A DNA stretch of 64,000 bases from 1-14-0-10-37-14 sp037130845. Its GTDB lineage: Bacteria; Patescibacteriota; Patescibacteriia; Patescibacteriales; Patescibacteriaceae. Under the pieces are notes generated by a model. That model was given only the letters and a program-made list of their open reading frames with translations. It had not been told where the DNA came from and did no database searches. Below are positions 9,401 through 16,072 of the stretch, piece by piece. Within the stretch, counting starts at the first letter, position 1, and every line of letters starts with the position of its first letter. The position numbers and the translations under genes were made by a program. The DNA lies in the NCBI GenBank assembly GCA_037130845.1, contig JBAXSE010000006.1:1-64000 (forward strand), given 5' to 3'.

Positions 9401-10226
9401 GAGTGGAACGCAGTGTCTGCCTAAGAACACCGATGCTTGCAATGAAGTCCGAGTGGTTTATCCTGCTACCGTCTGTAATGTCAACGCGCCGAATTATGAT
9501 ACTTGCACATATCCGACGGTAGCCATAGGCACCCAATGTTGGTTCCAGACCAATGTTAACCTGGGACAGATGGTGAATTATGATTATCCCGCTGCCCAAA
9601 ATCAAGATACGGATCGTAGATGGCAGAAGTATTGCCGCGATAATAATACAAATAATTGTCTGGCGCAGGGCGGGCTTTATCAATGGCACAAGGCCATGAA
9701 TTTGCCTTTCTGTTGTTCTTCTACTGATACGCGTTGCAGCAATGCTAATTGCAATCCGGCGCTGGGTAATGCCACGCCGGCCAGAGGCATCTGTCCGGTC
9801 GGCTGGCATGTGCCGACCGATACGGATTGGTCTATCCTGGAGACTTTCTTGTCTAGCAGTACTTGCGTCTCTACTCGCAATGGCGATGATTGCAATCCGG
9901 CCGGTACCGTCTTGCAGCGGCAGAATACGCAGAACTTCAAGGCATTGTTGGCGGGTCGGGCGACCGCCGGTTCGTTTACTGGTACGGATTCAAACACTCG
10001 ATACATCTCCTCTACGCGCGTCCCAGGATCTTCCACTACTTATTACTTTAGGGCCTTGGCCGGAACTTCTCCGTTAGTTTCTCGTCTTTATGGCTCGACA
10101 ACCGACGGCGTGTCCTTGCGTTGCGTCATGGATCCCGATGTCTTGGGGCAGTTAAAGCCCTTTAACGAAACGATGGCCAAGATTAAGGCAAAGCCGAATG
10201 TCTTGGGTGTCAAGATTAAGAAATAG
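3411..10226 (+). CDS. Giant cysteine-rich secreted protein with four Fib_succ domains
   Basis: This is a 2271-residue surface or secreted protein. The signal peptide spans about residues 1-33 (hydrophobic core LVLFFGGLFVVSAGSVLA). Residues 34-1110 hold many cysteine-rich modules of 60-100 residues ending in the pattern Y.W(D/N)G..C, mixed with unique segments. Four Fibrobacter major paralogous domains follow at about 1112-1338, 1424-1627, 1716-1923 and 2010-2242, each with 'CQCWL..NLNT' or 'TQCWFQTNVN', 'G.CP.GWHV' and a closing 'S(V/L)RC'. Between them sits a repeated linker ('KRR.S.C', 'QIYYGK', 'VWWPST', 'GY.WNG..C'). No C-terminal anchor is visible. The N-terminus is homologous to that of the 3215-residue protein at 23111. 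An adhesive or ligand-binding role is inferred; Fib_succ domains have no established biochemical function. It is probably transcribed alone and ends at a terminator. Confidence 0.85.
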   Translation: MFKIKVSGVNVARALVLFFGGLFVVSAGSVLAVAVSCGPVVGNSGTCVGFPGATYNTSYNSALKAYQWKCPGMITFCSSNSNATSSSTGIFGATAPAVVPPSAVEAGKTQRCYKEGLDASCNAFCEQVHAPDPWPSVCHATGWEARIQSNGIIDHNNNFFSDLSSGCSNVMYTNLAQCISGYCNCAYYVFNYSLGNICRIDSKTGKAIWGKAECTDDASCLKYAAECATNKNGTKGYNTYTSTCADCECKKNIEFVPCNPGWSCMTDAEHIAAASKGTMKLRDFSTALGVGCYKDPCDKSSAVNGGWSDLKFDHDESAGECNYKTCSKAIARVYKRVCNNPAPNECGKDCEGSDTVMRPVNVPCFGNPEWVKGDEQKKVEHVCSATKPCREDDIITTTYNCDKKCGTKDCTGCADLGKVISLKDGVCVVQNINSDRACPDRKFICDLLAAGALPTGAKWWTVGSYQQKCEVVGGAGVWTPKNSTTSYNTEQSSTECRYICDENHIYDESSRRCVGKTKINDCPILTNKCASYVAGHSVIIQTYNDTLKPPGYAPSDEAVKQLLKPVYFAGNSSVVKGCDYECSAPNTHYDIDKKACVPDTRLSECTDLQRYLRSAVKKYTIVGSKFKQTWTCASGPWTPPAKNMSYKSADGECSFACDENNGYIWDGKDCIKLICDPKKCEEPNQVGWKWVADGTFNRTVDRTARPPVCIPSKCAAAHVGDISDCGCFYDCADDYTWDASTKKCINERTVDCTPKTLPAYTKENSVTRIKQTYSKAKGWTPANGYEYDTVASDSECRYHCLPDDKDYTYTWVDAATGCTRTAKPKDCGGTDPTTDPTKTSCNYVIGPKKYTDPYRPSSWTYSKLQDGAATESAPCTWHCAANSSYANGICVPDTQPYNCSGKPDNSFWNLIDHYDRTWNCQDGTFNPDARTAAYTPNDQPSNPDNCANGVSGTCLCLWSCDKGYVVNSDHTACVLGEKKCDAKPEPGTEWNTKDAKDTYIGTNPGTIYSETEGDCHYKCATSKGYAWDPIEKKCLLKCGGNPPNLEPYDTDGKTSLSVILGPEVYSDASYVPNVWTNNEKASEPLNPCVWKCKKGYKLRTDGVKGCILIEPKACEDRPTVKYDGGAYDEDGVLRSGGNYRTVKICSPAGKDCQCWLRENLNTAIKPDGSPVSEGRFAPDGKEANYDIYGSLYYWPTAMNGQLEADCTANAAGSKRCRGLCPKGFHVAQDAEYRLMMFNLTTKAFERFDLFDHYISDSYLSQKLANSGSSAFDIQLAGYYNVGRYNYYGNMAYFLTSSSFAKNAFYRSSNTALRRGTLEYESADIKDARNAMSVRCIADDTKDEAASVGKRRLSTCGAPPAGAARNTASSITQIYYGKDWDGKEVWWPSTTPAYSASPSTDYCYYNCASGYSWNGSSCVVANTGCGTVPYDGGPNSGSYDTVKICDLANNNNCQCWLKTNLNTSKKPDGSAITSGRFAPGGDNANYDTYGSLYTWATAMNGQTEESDDCPANTANNKRCQGICPNGWHVAQDAEYRLLLYNLARDKNEHFYDDGDHYLSDSGLDVQLASGGSSGFDVKLAGKNSNYFGSRAFFLTSTQFAAKTFYRYNVTGLRRDFNSGYTMSVRCINNNTIGEAASVGKRRNSNCSALPANTIRNTTSSISQIYYGKDAGGAEVWWPSTSVTYNPGASTNFCYYTCATGYTWNGSACVEINRADCGTVKYDGGPNGGYYDTVKICDIMYNNNCQCWLKTNLNTAKKPDGSAITSGRFAPDGDSSNYAAYGSLYTWDTAMNGQTEESDDCPANTANNKRCQGICPDRWHVAQDAEYRLLLYNLAWDKNENFYLDSHYLSDSYLPVKLADGGQSAWNLKKAGFNDGSRPLGFMGSGNFLTSTQYEDQAFERYSNLGLRRNYVDKNYALSLRCIRNDTVGEANSVGKRRIVDCAAKPANTVWNRTTKISQIYYGKNSLGVEVWWPSTDTTYSNVASNDYCYFKCASGYGWSGTQCLPKNTDACNEVRVVYPATVCNVNAPNYDTCTYPTVAIGTQCWFQTNVNLGQMVNYDYPAAQNQDTDRRWQKYCRDNNTNNCLAQGGLYQWHKAMNLPFCCSSTDTRCSNANCNPALGNATPARGICPVGWHVPTDTDWSILETFLSSSTCVSTRNGDDCNPAGTVLQRQNTQNFKALLAGRATAGSFTGTDSNTRYISSTRVPGSSTTYYFRALAGTSPLVSRLYGSTTDGVSLRCVMDPDVLGQLKPFNETMAKIKAKPNVLGVKIKK

Positions 10227-10236
10227 ATTGTTAAAT

Positions 10237-10267
10237 AAAAAAATGCCTCCCGTTAGGGAGGCATTTT
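10237..10267. terminator. Bidirectional intrinsic terminator
   Basis: AATGCCTCCC and GGGAGGCATT enclose GTTA, with an A run on the left and a T run on the right. It can stop giant gene 1 from the left and the convergent methyltransferase gene from the right. Confidence 0.9.
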
Positions 10268-10794
10268 TAGTTAGTTTGTAGGCCGTGGCGGATCTGGTAA
10301 AGGGCGATGCTGGTGGCGATGGCCACGTTTAGGCTGCCTTTGAGGCCGAGCATGGGGATATGCACAATATTGTCGGCTAAGGCTTGACTGTCGGCGGGAA
10401 CGCCCTCGACTTCATTGCCGACGAGCAGGGCGACCTTGGCGCCGAAAGAGGTTTGGCTGATGTCGGTGCTGGCGGCGGTTTTTTCCAGAGCCACGATTTG
10501 CCAGCCTTCTTGTTTGAGTTTGGTTAATAGACTATTTAAGTCCGGCGCTTGTTCCCAGGGCAGCCAGGTTTCGGCGCCTAGGGCGACTTTGGCGATGCGC
10601 GGGTTGGGCGGGGCGGGGGTGTAGCCGGCCAGATAAACCTTAGACACGCCCAGGCCATCGGCTGTGCGGAACATGGCGCCTACATTCCAGCAGGAGCGGA
10701 TATCGGGCAAAATAAGGATAATTTCTCTGGTCATAGGTTTCTTGGCTAGAATAATGGTTATGGGGGCAAAAGTCAATTTACTTTGCTTTTGCAT
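10267..10794 (-). CDS. SpoU/TrmH-family RNA 2'-O-methyltransferase
   Basis: A SPOUT-fold enzyme expected to transfer a methyl group from SAM to a ribose 2'-OH in tRNA or rRNA. The three family motifs are present: motif 1 'DIRSCWNVGAMFRTADGLG', motif 2 'ALLVGNEVEGV' and motif 3 'IPMLGLKGSLNVAIATSIAL', the knot that binds SAM. At 155-175 residues it is about the minimal catalytic domain, without the N-terminal substrate-binding domain of larger TrmH/RlmB enzymes. The conserved part begins at the second in-frame ATG (10734), which may be the true start; the ATG at 10794 adds 20 residues that look less conserved. It converges on giant gene 1 and is divergent from the cupin gene. The substrate cannot be assigned. 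Confidence 0.85.
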   Translation of the reverse strand: MQKQSKLTFAPITIILAKKPMTREIILILPDIRSCWNVGAMFRTADGLGVSKVYLAGYTPAPPNPRIAKVALGAETWLPWEQAPDLNSLLTKLKQEGWQIVALEKTAASTDISQTSFGAKVALLVGNEVEGVPADSQALADNIVHIPMLGLKGSLNVAIATSIALYQIRHGLQTN

Positions 10795-10861
10795 TTGATT
10801 CGGCTATAATAAAAGCAATTCCTGATGGCAGGAAAATATACTCAATTGTTAAATTAATTAT

Positions 10862-10867
10862 TATAAT
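10862..10867 (+). promoter_or_regulatory. -10 box for cupin/alkD-like/rlmH operon
   Basis: TATAAT lies within TTATTATAATACC, 46 bases before the cupin ATG. A second TATAAT at 10805-10810 is an alternative. No clear -35 box accompanies either. Confidence 0.45.
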
Positions 10868-10875
10868 ACCGCGAA

Positions 10876-10891
10876 TCCGCCAGCAGGCGGA
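10876..10891. repeat. Short GC-rich palindrome in cupin leader
   Basis: TCCGCC and GGCGGA enclose AGCA. It falls in the 5' leader between the promoter and the cupin start, and resembles the palindrome at 62333-62348 (TCCGCCAG/CTGGCGGA). Confidence 0.6.
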
Positions 10892-10913
10892 GAAGTGGCA
10901 TAAATTAAATAAT

Positions 10914-11300
10914 ATGGGATACGTAGTAAATCTAGAGGCCAAGACTTTGGCTAACGAAAATTTTCGTGAAGTATTATTTACCTCTTCTTTTGGCCAGCTG
11001 GTTGTCATGAAGCTGTTGCCGGGCGAAGAGATTGGCGCCGAAGTGCACAAGCTGGATCAGTTTATCCGGCTGGAATCAGGCACTGCCAAAGCGATTTTGG
11101 ATGCTGAGGAGTTTGAATTGTCGGACGGTTGGGCGGTCGTGATACCGGCCGGGACCAATCATAATATTATCAATACCTCCGCCACAGAGCCGGCTAAGTT
11201 GTATACTATTTATATGCCTCCAGAGCATCGCGACGGCACTATCCATGCCACCAAGACGGATGCGGTAGCTGATGATCAGGATCATTACCAGGCAGCCTAG
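10914..11300 (+). CDS. Small cupin-domain protein
   Basis: This is a 128-residue single-domain cupin (double-stranded beta-helix). Cupin motif 1 is seen as 'GAEVHKLDQFIRLESG' and motif 2 as 'DGWAVVIPAGTNHNIIN', which together supply histidine and glutamate-type metal ligands (H in motif 1, H in 'TNHN'). Family members range from sugar isomerases to dioxygenases and storage or regulatory proteins, so the reaction cannot be named. The C-terminal tail (about residues 105-128) is rich in His, Asp and Ala. It is first in a probable operon with the AlkD-like and RlmH genes, whose start codons follow within 13 and 17 bases of the preceding stops. Confidence 0.8.
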   Translation: MGYVVNLEAKTLANENFREVLFTSSFGQLVVMKLLPGEEIGAEVHKLDQFIRLESGTAKAILDAEEFELSDGWAVVIPAGTNHNIINTSATEPAKLYTIYMPPEHRDGTIHATKTDAVADDQDHYQAA

Positions 11301-11313
11301 CGGTATTAGCTTC

Positions 11314-12015
11314 ATGACCAGTTTTGATGTCAAAAAAGAATTAAAAGCCCTAGCTAAGCCGGACAAAGCCAAAGTATTGGCCGGCTTTTTCAAGACCGGC
11401 TCCGGTCAATATGGCGCCGGTGATAAATTCTTGGGGATTACCGTCCCTGAACAACGGCAAATAGCGCGGAAGTATAGCCAGCTGCCTTTGGGCGATGTGG
11501 CTATGCTTCTGGCTAGCCATTGGCACGAGGAAAGATTGACCGCCGCCTTGATCCTGGTAGAAAAGTTTCAATCCGGAGAGGAAAAGGACAAGCGGGAGAT
11601 ATTTCAGTTTTATTTGGCGCACAGCAAGGGCATTAATAATTGGGATCTGGTGGATTTGACGGCGGATAAGATTGTCGGCGCGTGGCTAAGCCAAAAAGGC
11701 CAATTGTTGCTGCTAGATAAGTTGGCGCGTTCGGCTAATCTGTGGGAACGGCGCATCGCTGTCATTGCCACCTTTGCCTTTATCAAGCAAGGGGACTTTG
11801 GCCCGACCTTTAAGCTGGCCGAAAAATTATTGGATGATCCGCACGACCTGATCCACAAGGCAGTCGGTTGGATGTTGCGAGAAGCGGGCAAGCGTGACGA
11901 AGCGGCGCTCAGAAAATTCCTAGACGCTCACGTCGGCCAAATGCCCCGCACGATGTTGCGCTATGCCATAGAGAAGCTGCCTCTTTCGTTGCGCCAGCAA
12001 TATCTCAAAAAATAG
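11314..12015 (+). CDS. AlkD-like DNA alkylation repair protein
   Basis: The protein is built of HEAT-like helical repeats as in the AlkD/AlkC family of DNA glycosylases, which remove bulky or positively charged N-alkylated bases without flipping them. Residues matching the AlkD active site are visible: 'INNWDLVDL' (the Trp and catalytic Asp) and 'KAVGWMLREAG' (the second Trp), then 'MPRTMLRYAIEKL'. The length of 233 residues suits the family. I chose the ATG at 11314 because it follows the cupin stop and fits the family N-terminus; the frame is open back to 11272 but that would overlap the cupin gene. It lies between cupin and rlmH in one operon. Confidence 0.85.
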   Translation: MTSFDVKKELKALAKPDKAKVLAGFFKTGSGQYGAGDKFLGITVPEQRQIARKYSQLPLGDVAMLLASHWHEERLTAALILVEKFQSGEEKDKREIFQFYLAHSKGINNWDLVDLTADKIVGAWLSQKGQLLLLDKLARSANLWERRIAVIATFAFIKQGDFGPTFKLAEKLLDDPHDLIHKAVGWMLREAGKRDEAALRKFLDAHVGQMPRTMLRYAIEKLPLSLRQQYLKK

Positions 12016-12032
12016 CAATTAAGGTTAATTAT

Positions 12033-12497
12033 ATGTTAGACATTACAATTGTCGCCATCGGCAAGATTAAGGAAAAGAATATCGGCGCCTCTCTGGCCGA
12101 ATACCAAAAAAGACTGGCGCCTTATGCCAAGCTTAATCTGGTCGAGCTCAAGCCGGAGCCGTTTAGCGAAGGTTCTCGGGCCAAAGCTCGCATCACCGAA
12201 TCGGGACGTATTGCCGAGGCGTTGGTTAAATACAATAGCGCCAGCATCTGGCTCCTTACCGAGACCGGCAAGGAGTATGATTCTTTCGGCTTTGCCGAAA
12301 TGTTGGAGCATGAACAGCGTCCGTTGGTGTTCGCGGTGGGTGGCGCCTTGGGTTGGTCCGAGAGTATCCTTAAGAAGTATCGCAACCATCTGTCATTATC
12401 CCGCTTGACGTTGCCGCACGAATTGGCTCGCCTGGTGTTCTATGAGCAGATGTATCGCGCGGCTACGATTATTGCCAACAAGACTTATCATTACTAA
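12033..12497 (+). CDS. rlmH: 23S rRNA pseudouridine-1915 N3-methyltransferase RlmH
   Basis: RlmH uses SAM to methylate pseudouridine 1915 in helix 69 of 23S rRNA, in the decoding-centre bridge of the 70S ribosome. Seen here are the N-terminal 'MLDITIVAIGKIKEK', the SAM-binding knot region 'LVFAVGGALGWSE' and the highly conserved 'LSRLTLPHELARLVFYEQMYRA', ending in 'YH' plus one residue as in the family. The 154-residue length is typical. It follows the alkD-like gene after 17 bases and precedes the lipoprotein gene by 3 bases, so these are probably cotranscribed. Confidence 0.93.
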   Translation: MLDITIVAIGKIKEKNIGASLAEYQKRLAPYAKLNLVELKPEPFSEGSRAKARITESGRIAEALVKYNSASIWLLTETGKEYDSFGFAEMLEHEQRPLVFAVGGALGWSESILKKYRNHLSLSRLTLPHELARLVFYEQMYRAATIIANKTYHY

Positions 12498-12500
12498 GAT

Positions 12501-13985
12501 ATGAAGATCAAAAAAATAATCTTGCTGGCTGCTGTCTTATTTTTCTTGGCTAGTTGTGCTGTGGCGGTGAATTATAACGGCCGTATTTTATTGCAGAAGG
12601 CCGGCACCAGCCAGACAGTTTGGTATGTCAATCCAGCTAACGGCAAGCGATATTATATCAGCAAGTCGCAGGACGTCGAAGATGTCGCGCTTGCGCTCGG
12701 TTCCAAGCAGACTGATCAGACGTTGGCGAGCTGGAAAAAAAAGGGGGTACCCAAGGGTTTTGCCGGCCGTTTTGCCTATTCGCTAAACTCAAGCGGACAA
12801 ATAAATAAATTATATTATATTACCGCTTCTTTGAAATTAATTGATTTGGGGGCAAAGTCTGTTTATTATAGCCAATTGACGACCCAGGGTCTGACGGTAG
12901 ATATCAAGGTATTGGCCGGCATTGCGTCTGAATATAATCTGCCCCGACCCACGGCCCCGCAGCCGGCGGTTGTTACCCAAGGCATTGAATTTGTTTGGCC
13001 CTATGGCGGCAAGGATTATAAATTAAGGCTAAGCTTGCCAACGGCTTTATACAAGCAATATGCTGACAGCCAGAAATATTATCTGTATACCGGTACCAAG
13101 CCTGATAATTGGCAAGAAGCTTATTACAGCATGTTTCTAACTCCCAAGGCGGGGGATAATACTATCGTTAGCCTGGTGTTAAGTATACGCCAGTTGGCTA
13201 AGCAGGATAACTTGAGCGAAGATGAGACGCTGGAATTGGCTGTTAATTTTGTTCAAGCCTTGTCCTATGATACGCCCAAGGCTAATAACATCAAAAACGC
13301 CACGCCGAACTATCCCTACGAAACGCTTTATAAAAAATCCGGTATTTGTACGGATAAATCTCTATTGCTGGTGGCGATAATGCGCCAGTTGGGTTATGGC
13401 GCGGCCCTTATCAACTATCCTGAGGTCAATCACGCTTCGGCGGCGGTGCTTTGCCCTGATGGCTATGCCTTTCGCAGCACCGGCTATTGTTATATTGAAA
13501 GCACCGGCTTTTTCCCGATTGGCGCCTATCCGCAGAGCTTTGGCGCTAATGGTATCGACACCTCCAATACACTAAGCAGTTTCCGCGGCCAGTTTGACAA
13601 GATTTTTGACTCGGCTTCTTTGGGGCATTATCTGATGGTCGGCAAGACCTCAGGCAAAGCCTACGCCGGCACCAACAAAACATATGCCAAAGTTGAGAAA
13701 TTAAAATCGTTGGAGTCATCGATGGCTGATCGGACGGCCGAAATCGATAAGCAGAGGGTTGCCTTAAATCAGGAACTGCAGCAATTGCAATCTTTCCAAG
13801 CGCAGACAACCGCCAAGCTTAACAGCGGTGATACTGCCGGCTATAATGATATGGTGGCGCAATACAACGAGAAGGCCAGGGATTATAACGCTCATCAAAA
13901 CAGCCTGAAGTTTCAAATCGACCTGTATAATTCGGATGTCAGTCTCTATAATCGCATGACCAAAAATTTCTACTCGATCAAATAA
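12501..13985 (+). CDS. Lipoprotein with transglutaminase-like domain
   Basis: A signal peptide ends in a lipobox (LASC, Cys19), so the 494-residue protein should be a surface lipoprotein. Residues about 25-150 form a domain with 'VWYVNPANGKRYYI', a pattern I recognise from CPR exported proteins but cannot name. Residues about 165-385 resemble the transglutaminase/cysteine-protease fold: 'SGICTDKSLLLVAIMRQLGY' carries the presumed catalytic Cys (near 283) and 'NHASAAV' the His (near 311). The C-terminal 90 residues look like a coiled coil ('LNQELQQLQSFQAQT'). The same catalytic segment occurs in the protein encoded at 49671-51047, so the two are domain paralogues. Whether it cross-links, cleaves or only binds is unknown. 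Confidence 0.75.
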   Translation: MKIKKIILLAAVLFFLASCAVAVNYNGRILLQKAGTSQTVWYVNPANGKRYYISKSQDVEDVALALGSKQTDQTLASWKKKGVPKGFAGRFAYSLNSSGQINKLYYITASLKLIDLGAKSVYYSQLTTQGLTVDIKVLAGIASEYNLPRPTAPQPAVVTQGIEFVWPYGGKDYKLRLSLPTALYKQYADSQKYYLYTGTKPDNWQEAYYSMFLTPKAGDNTIVSLVLSIRQLAKQDNLSEDETLELAVNFVQALSYDTPKANNIKNATPNYPYETLYKKSGICTDKSLLLVAIMRQLGYGAALINYPEVNHASAAVLCPDGYAFRSTGYCYIESTGFFPIGAYPQSFGANGIDTSNTLSSFRGQFDKIFDSASLGHYLMVGKTSGKAYAGTNKTYAKVEKLKSLESSMADRTAEIDKQRVALNQELQQLQSFQAQTTAKLNSGDTAGYNDMVAQYNEKARDYNAHQNSLKFQIDLYNSDVSLYNRMTKNFYSIK

Positions 13986-13990
13986 AATTT

Positions 13991-14017
13991 ATCCGCCTCC
14001 ATGGCGGGTATTTTTTT
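13991..14017 (+). terminator. Intrinsic terminator
   Basis: ATCCGCC and GGCGGGT enclose TCCAT and are followed by a T run. It closes the cupin to lipoprotein operon. The stem belongs to the CCGCC/GGCGG palindrome class, so a dispersed palindrome may have been adopted as a terminator. Confidence 0.8.
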
Positions 14018-14084
14018 ATGTATTGTCTAATCCATCCATATCTACTATAGTTATATCGTAATATAGACGGTTATAAAAACATTT

Positions 14085-14663
14085 ATGCGCACGATTTATC
14101 TGGTCCGTCATGGCCAATGCGAGGACAATAAGAATAAGATCTTGAACGGACAACGCGATAGTGAGCTGACGCGTTTAGGGCGCCAACAAGCCTTGGCTAC
14201 TGCCACTTTGCTTAAGGATAAAAAAATCAAGACAGTCTATGCTTCGCCCTTGAAGCGGACTATGGAAACGGCCAAGATTATCGCCGAAAACCTGGGTATA
14301 GACCTGGTGCATGTGGATAAGGGGTTGATCGAACGTGATTTCGGCTATATGACCGGCAAGCCGACCAGTGATATTAGCAAACTAGCTAAGACGACCTTTG
14401 AAATCAGCGGCAAGACCTACTTTTTTAACGGTCCGGGCGTCGAGAGCTTCCCCAAGCTCTATCAGCGAGCCAGCCGCGTCCTCAAGCGCATCATCGCCAA
14501 GACGCCCAAGGGCAATATCGCCATCGTCACCCACGGCGATACCGGCATGATGCTGCAGGCCGTCTTCTACGGCTGGGATTGGATGCGAGGCCTTAACTAC
14601 GCCTTCTGGAAAAACGGGGAGATCTTTGAGCTCAAGGCGAATGGGCTGAAGAAGGGGAAATAA
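14085..14663 (+). CDS. Histidine phosphatase (phosphoglycerate-mutase-like)
   Basis: This belongs to the branch of the histidine phosphatase superfamily related to phosphoglycerate mutase and CobC. The RHG motif (R8-H9-G10) supplies the phosphorylated histidine, and 'SPLKRTMETA' supplies the second arginine. 'LIERDFGYMTGK' and 'IVTHGDTG' give the acid and the second catalytic histidine. At 192 residues it is shorter than dPGM (about 250), so a general phosphatase is as likely as a mutase. Enolase, the next glycolytic enzyme, is encoded 1.4 kb downstream, which would suit a mutase, but the sequence does not decide. It begins after a terminator and probably has its own weak promoter. Confidence 0.8.
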   Translation: MRTIYLVRHGQCEDNKNKILNGQRDSELTRLGRQQALATATLLKDKKIKTVYASPLKRTMETAKIIAENLGIDLVHVDKGLIERDFGYMTGKPTSDISKLAKTTFEISGKTYFFNGPGVESFPKLYQRASRVLKRIIAKTPKGNIAIVTHGDTGMMLQAVFYGWDWMRGLNYAFWKNGEIFELKANGLKKGK

Positions 14664-14680
14664 TTGATAATAAAAATATT

Positions 14681-15976
14681 ATGAAAAATTATTTATTGCT
14701 AGGATTATTTTGTTTGATGGTCATGCCATGCTTGGCTAGTGCGGCGACTTATCAGCCCAGTGAAGTGAAAACTTGCAAGTTGAGTCCGAATACGAAAAGT
14801 TATAATTGTGCTGTATCAAAAGATGATAAGGATTTTGTTAATTGGAATGGACAAGAGCAAAAAACATATGAAATGCTCCAATTTGTTAATAATCCTTATA
14901 GTGGTGATTCGACAAAATTTATTTATTTAGCAGCGCGTGACAATAAGTATTATGTAGTCTTGAACGGCAAAGAACAAAAAGGTTACGATTATATTAATGC
15001 AAACTTCGTGCAGTTGAGCCCCGACTCCAAACAAATCGCCTATGTAGCCAAAAATGGTATAAATACCTGGGTAGTCATATTAAACAACAAAGAGTATGCC
15101 AAGTCAGATTCGGAAATTTATAATTTAAAATTCAGTCCTGATTCCAAAGCGATTGTTTATCAGAAGAGAAAAAACGGAAAAAGTTATATTTTTGTGAATA
15201 ATATAGAGCAAAGAAAATATGATTTGATTGGTACACTGCAGTATAGTCCAGACTCCAAACAGCTCGCTTATGTCGCGAAAGACGGAGGTAAATATTTTGT
15301 TGTCTGGAATGGAAAAGAGCAAATAAAGTATACCGAAGGAGATATACATAAAGGCGACTTACATAACGGTGAAATTAGTAGGTTGCAATTTAGTCCTGAC
15401 TCAAAAGAATTAGCTTATATTGTTAGAAAGGATTTTAGTAATATTGTTGTCGTGAATGGTAAGGAACAACCTAACTTTGGCTCAGTAGCGCAAGATACAC
15501 TTTTTAGCCCTAATTCTAAGAACTTTGCGTATATTTTACAAACTTCAAGAAGAGACTATTATTATGCAGTAGTCAACGGTAAGAAACAGACGCAATTTAA
15601 ATGTGATTCCTCATTTGCTGATAACGATTTTTGGAAATCTTCAATGGTCTACAGTCCTAATTCAAGGCAATTAGTTTTTTGGGTGCTTGATGAACAAAAA
15701 AAATATTCTCTGATAATTAATAATAAAGCAATCGGCCAATTTGATTGTTCATCGGTTAGTGATATTGTCTATAGCCCTAATTCTAAAAATTTTGCATTTA
15801 TGTGCCGGCAAAGTGATGCTGATGGCAATGAGGTAAGCGATTTATATTTGAATGCGAAAGTGATAAGTACATCCATCCTAATTTTTGATTATAAATTTTC
15901 CCTCGACTCCAAGCAGCTTGTCTATGTTGCCTTGAAAAATGGACAATTAAAGCGGGAAGTGATAAATATTAAATAG
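14681..15976 (+). CDS. Secreted PD40/TolB-like beta-propeller protein
   Basis: A signal peptide (residues 1-21, ending LASAA) precedes about eight repeats of roughly 45 residues. Each has the core 'SPDSKQ(L/I)AYVAK' or 'SPNSKNFAY' and a strand such as 'YFVVWNGKEQ'. This is the PD40/WD40-like propeller pattern of TolB-type proteins. It is 431 residues long with no other domain. The gene is clearly richer in A+T than its neighbours, which suggests a different origin or weak codon selection. A Tol-Pal role is unlikely without an outer membrane; a surface binding role is a guess. It starts 17 bases after the phosphatase gene. Confidence 0.75.
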   Translation: MKNYLLLGLFCLMVMPCLASAATYQPSEVKTCKLSPNTKSYNCAVSKDDKDFVNWNGQEQKTYEMLQFVNNPYSGDSTKFIYLAARDNKYYVVLNGKEQKGYDYINANFVQLSPDSKQIAYVAKNGINTWVVILNNKEYAKSDSEIYNLKFSPDSKAIVYQKRKNGKSYIFVNNIEQRKYDLIGTLQYSPDSKQLAYVAKDGGKYFVVWNGKEQIKYTEGDIHKGDLHNGEISRLQFSPDSKELAYIVRKDFSNIVVVNGKEQPNFGSVAQDTLFSPNSKNFAYILQTSRRDYYYAVVNGKKQTQFKCDSSFADNDFWKSSMVYSPNSRQLVFWVLDEQKKYSLIINNKAIGQFDCSSVSDIVYSPNSKNFAFMCRQSDADGNEVSDLYLNAKVISTSILIFDYKFSLDSKQLVYVALKNGQLKREVINIK

Positions 15977-16040
15977 ATTTATTAAATTACCGGCGTTCTA
16001 TATTCAATATAAAAAATAGTAGTTATTACAAATTAGTGAG

Positions 16041-16061
16041 ACCTCCTGGAGTACAGGAGGT
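16041..16061 (+). promoter_or_regulatory. GAGTA-loop hairpin in eno leader, containing the Shine-Dalgarno
   Basis: An 8-bp stem (ACCTCCTG/CAGGAGGT) encloses GAGTA. The 3' arm contains AGGAGGT, a strong ribosome-binding site 11 bases before the eno ATG, so the fold would hide it behind its exact complement. Hairpins with the same loop but different stems lie at 55718-55738 (minus strand) and 55873-55893, and all three are followed by TAAATA. Confidence 0.7.
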
Positions 16062-16072
16062 AAATACAACAT

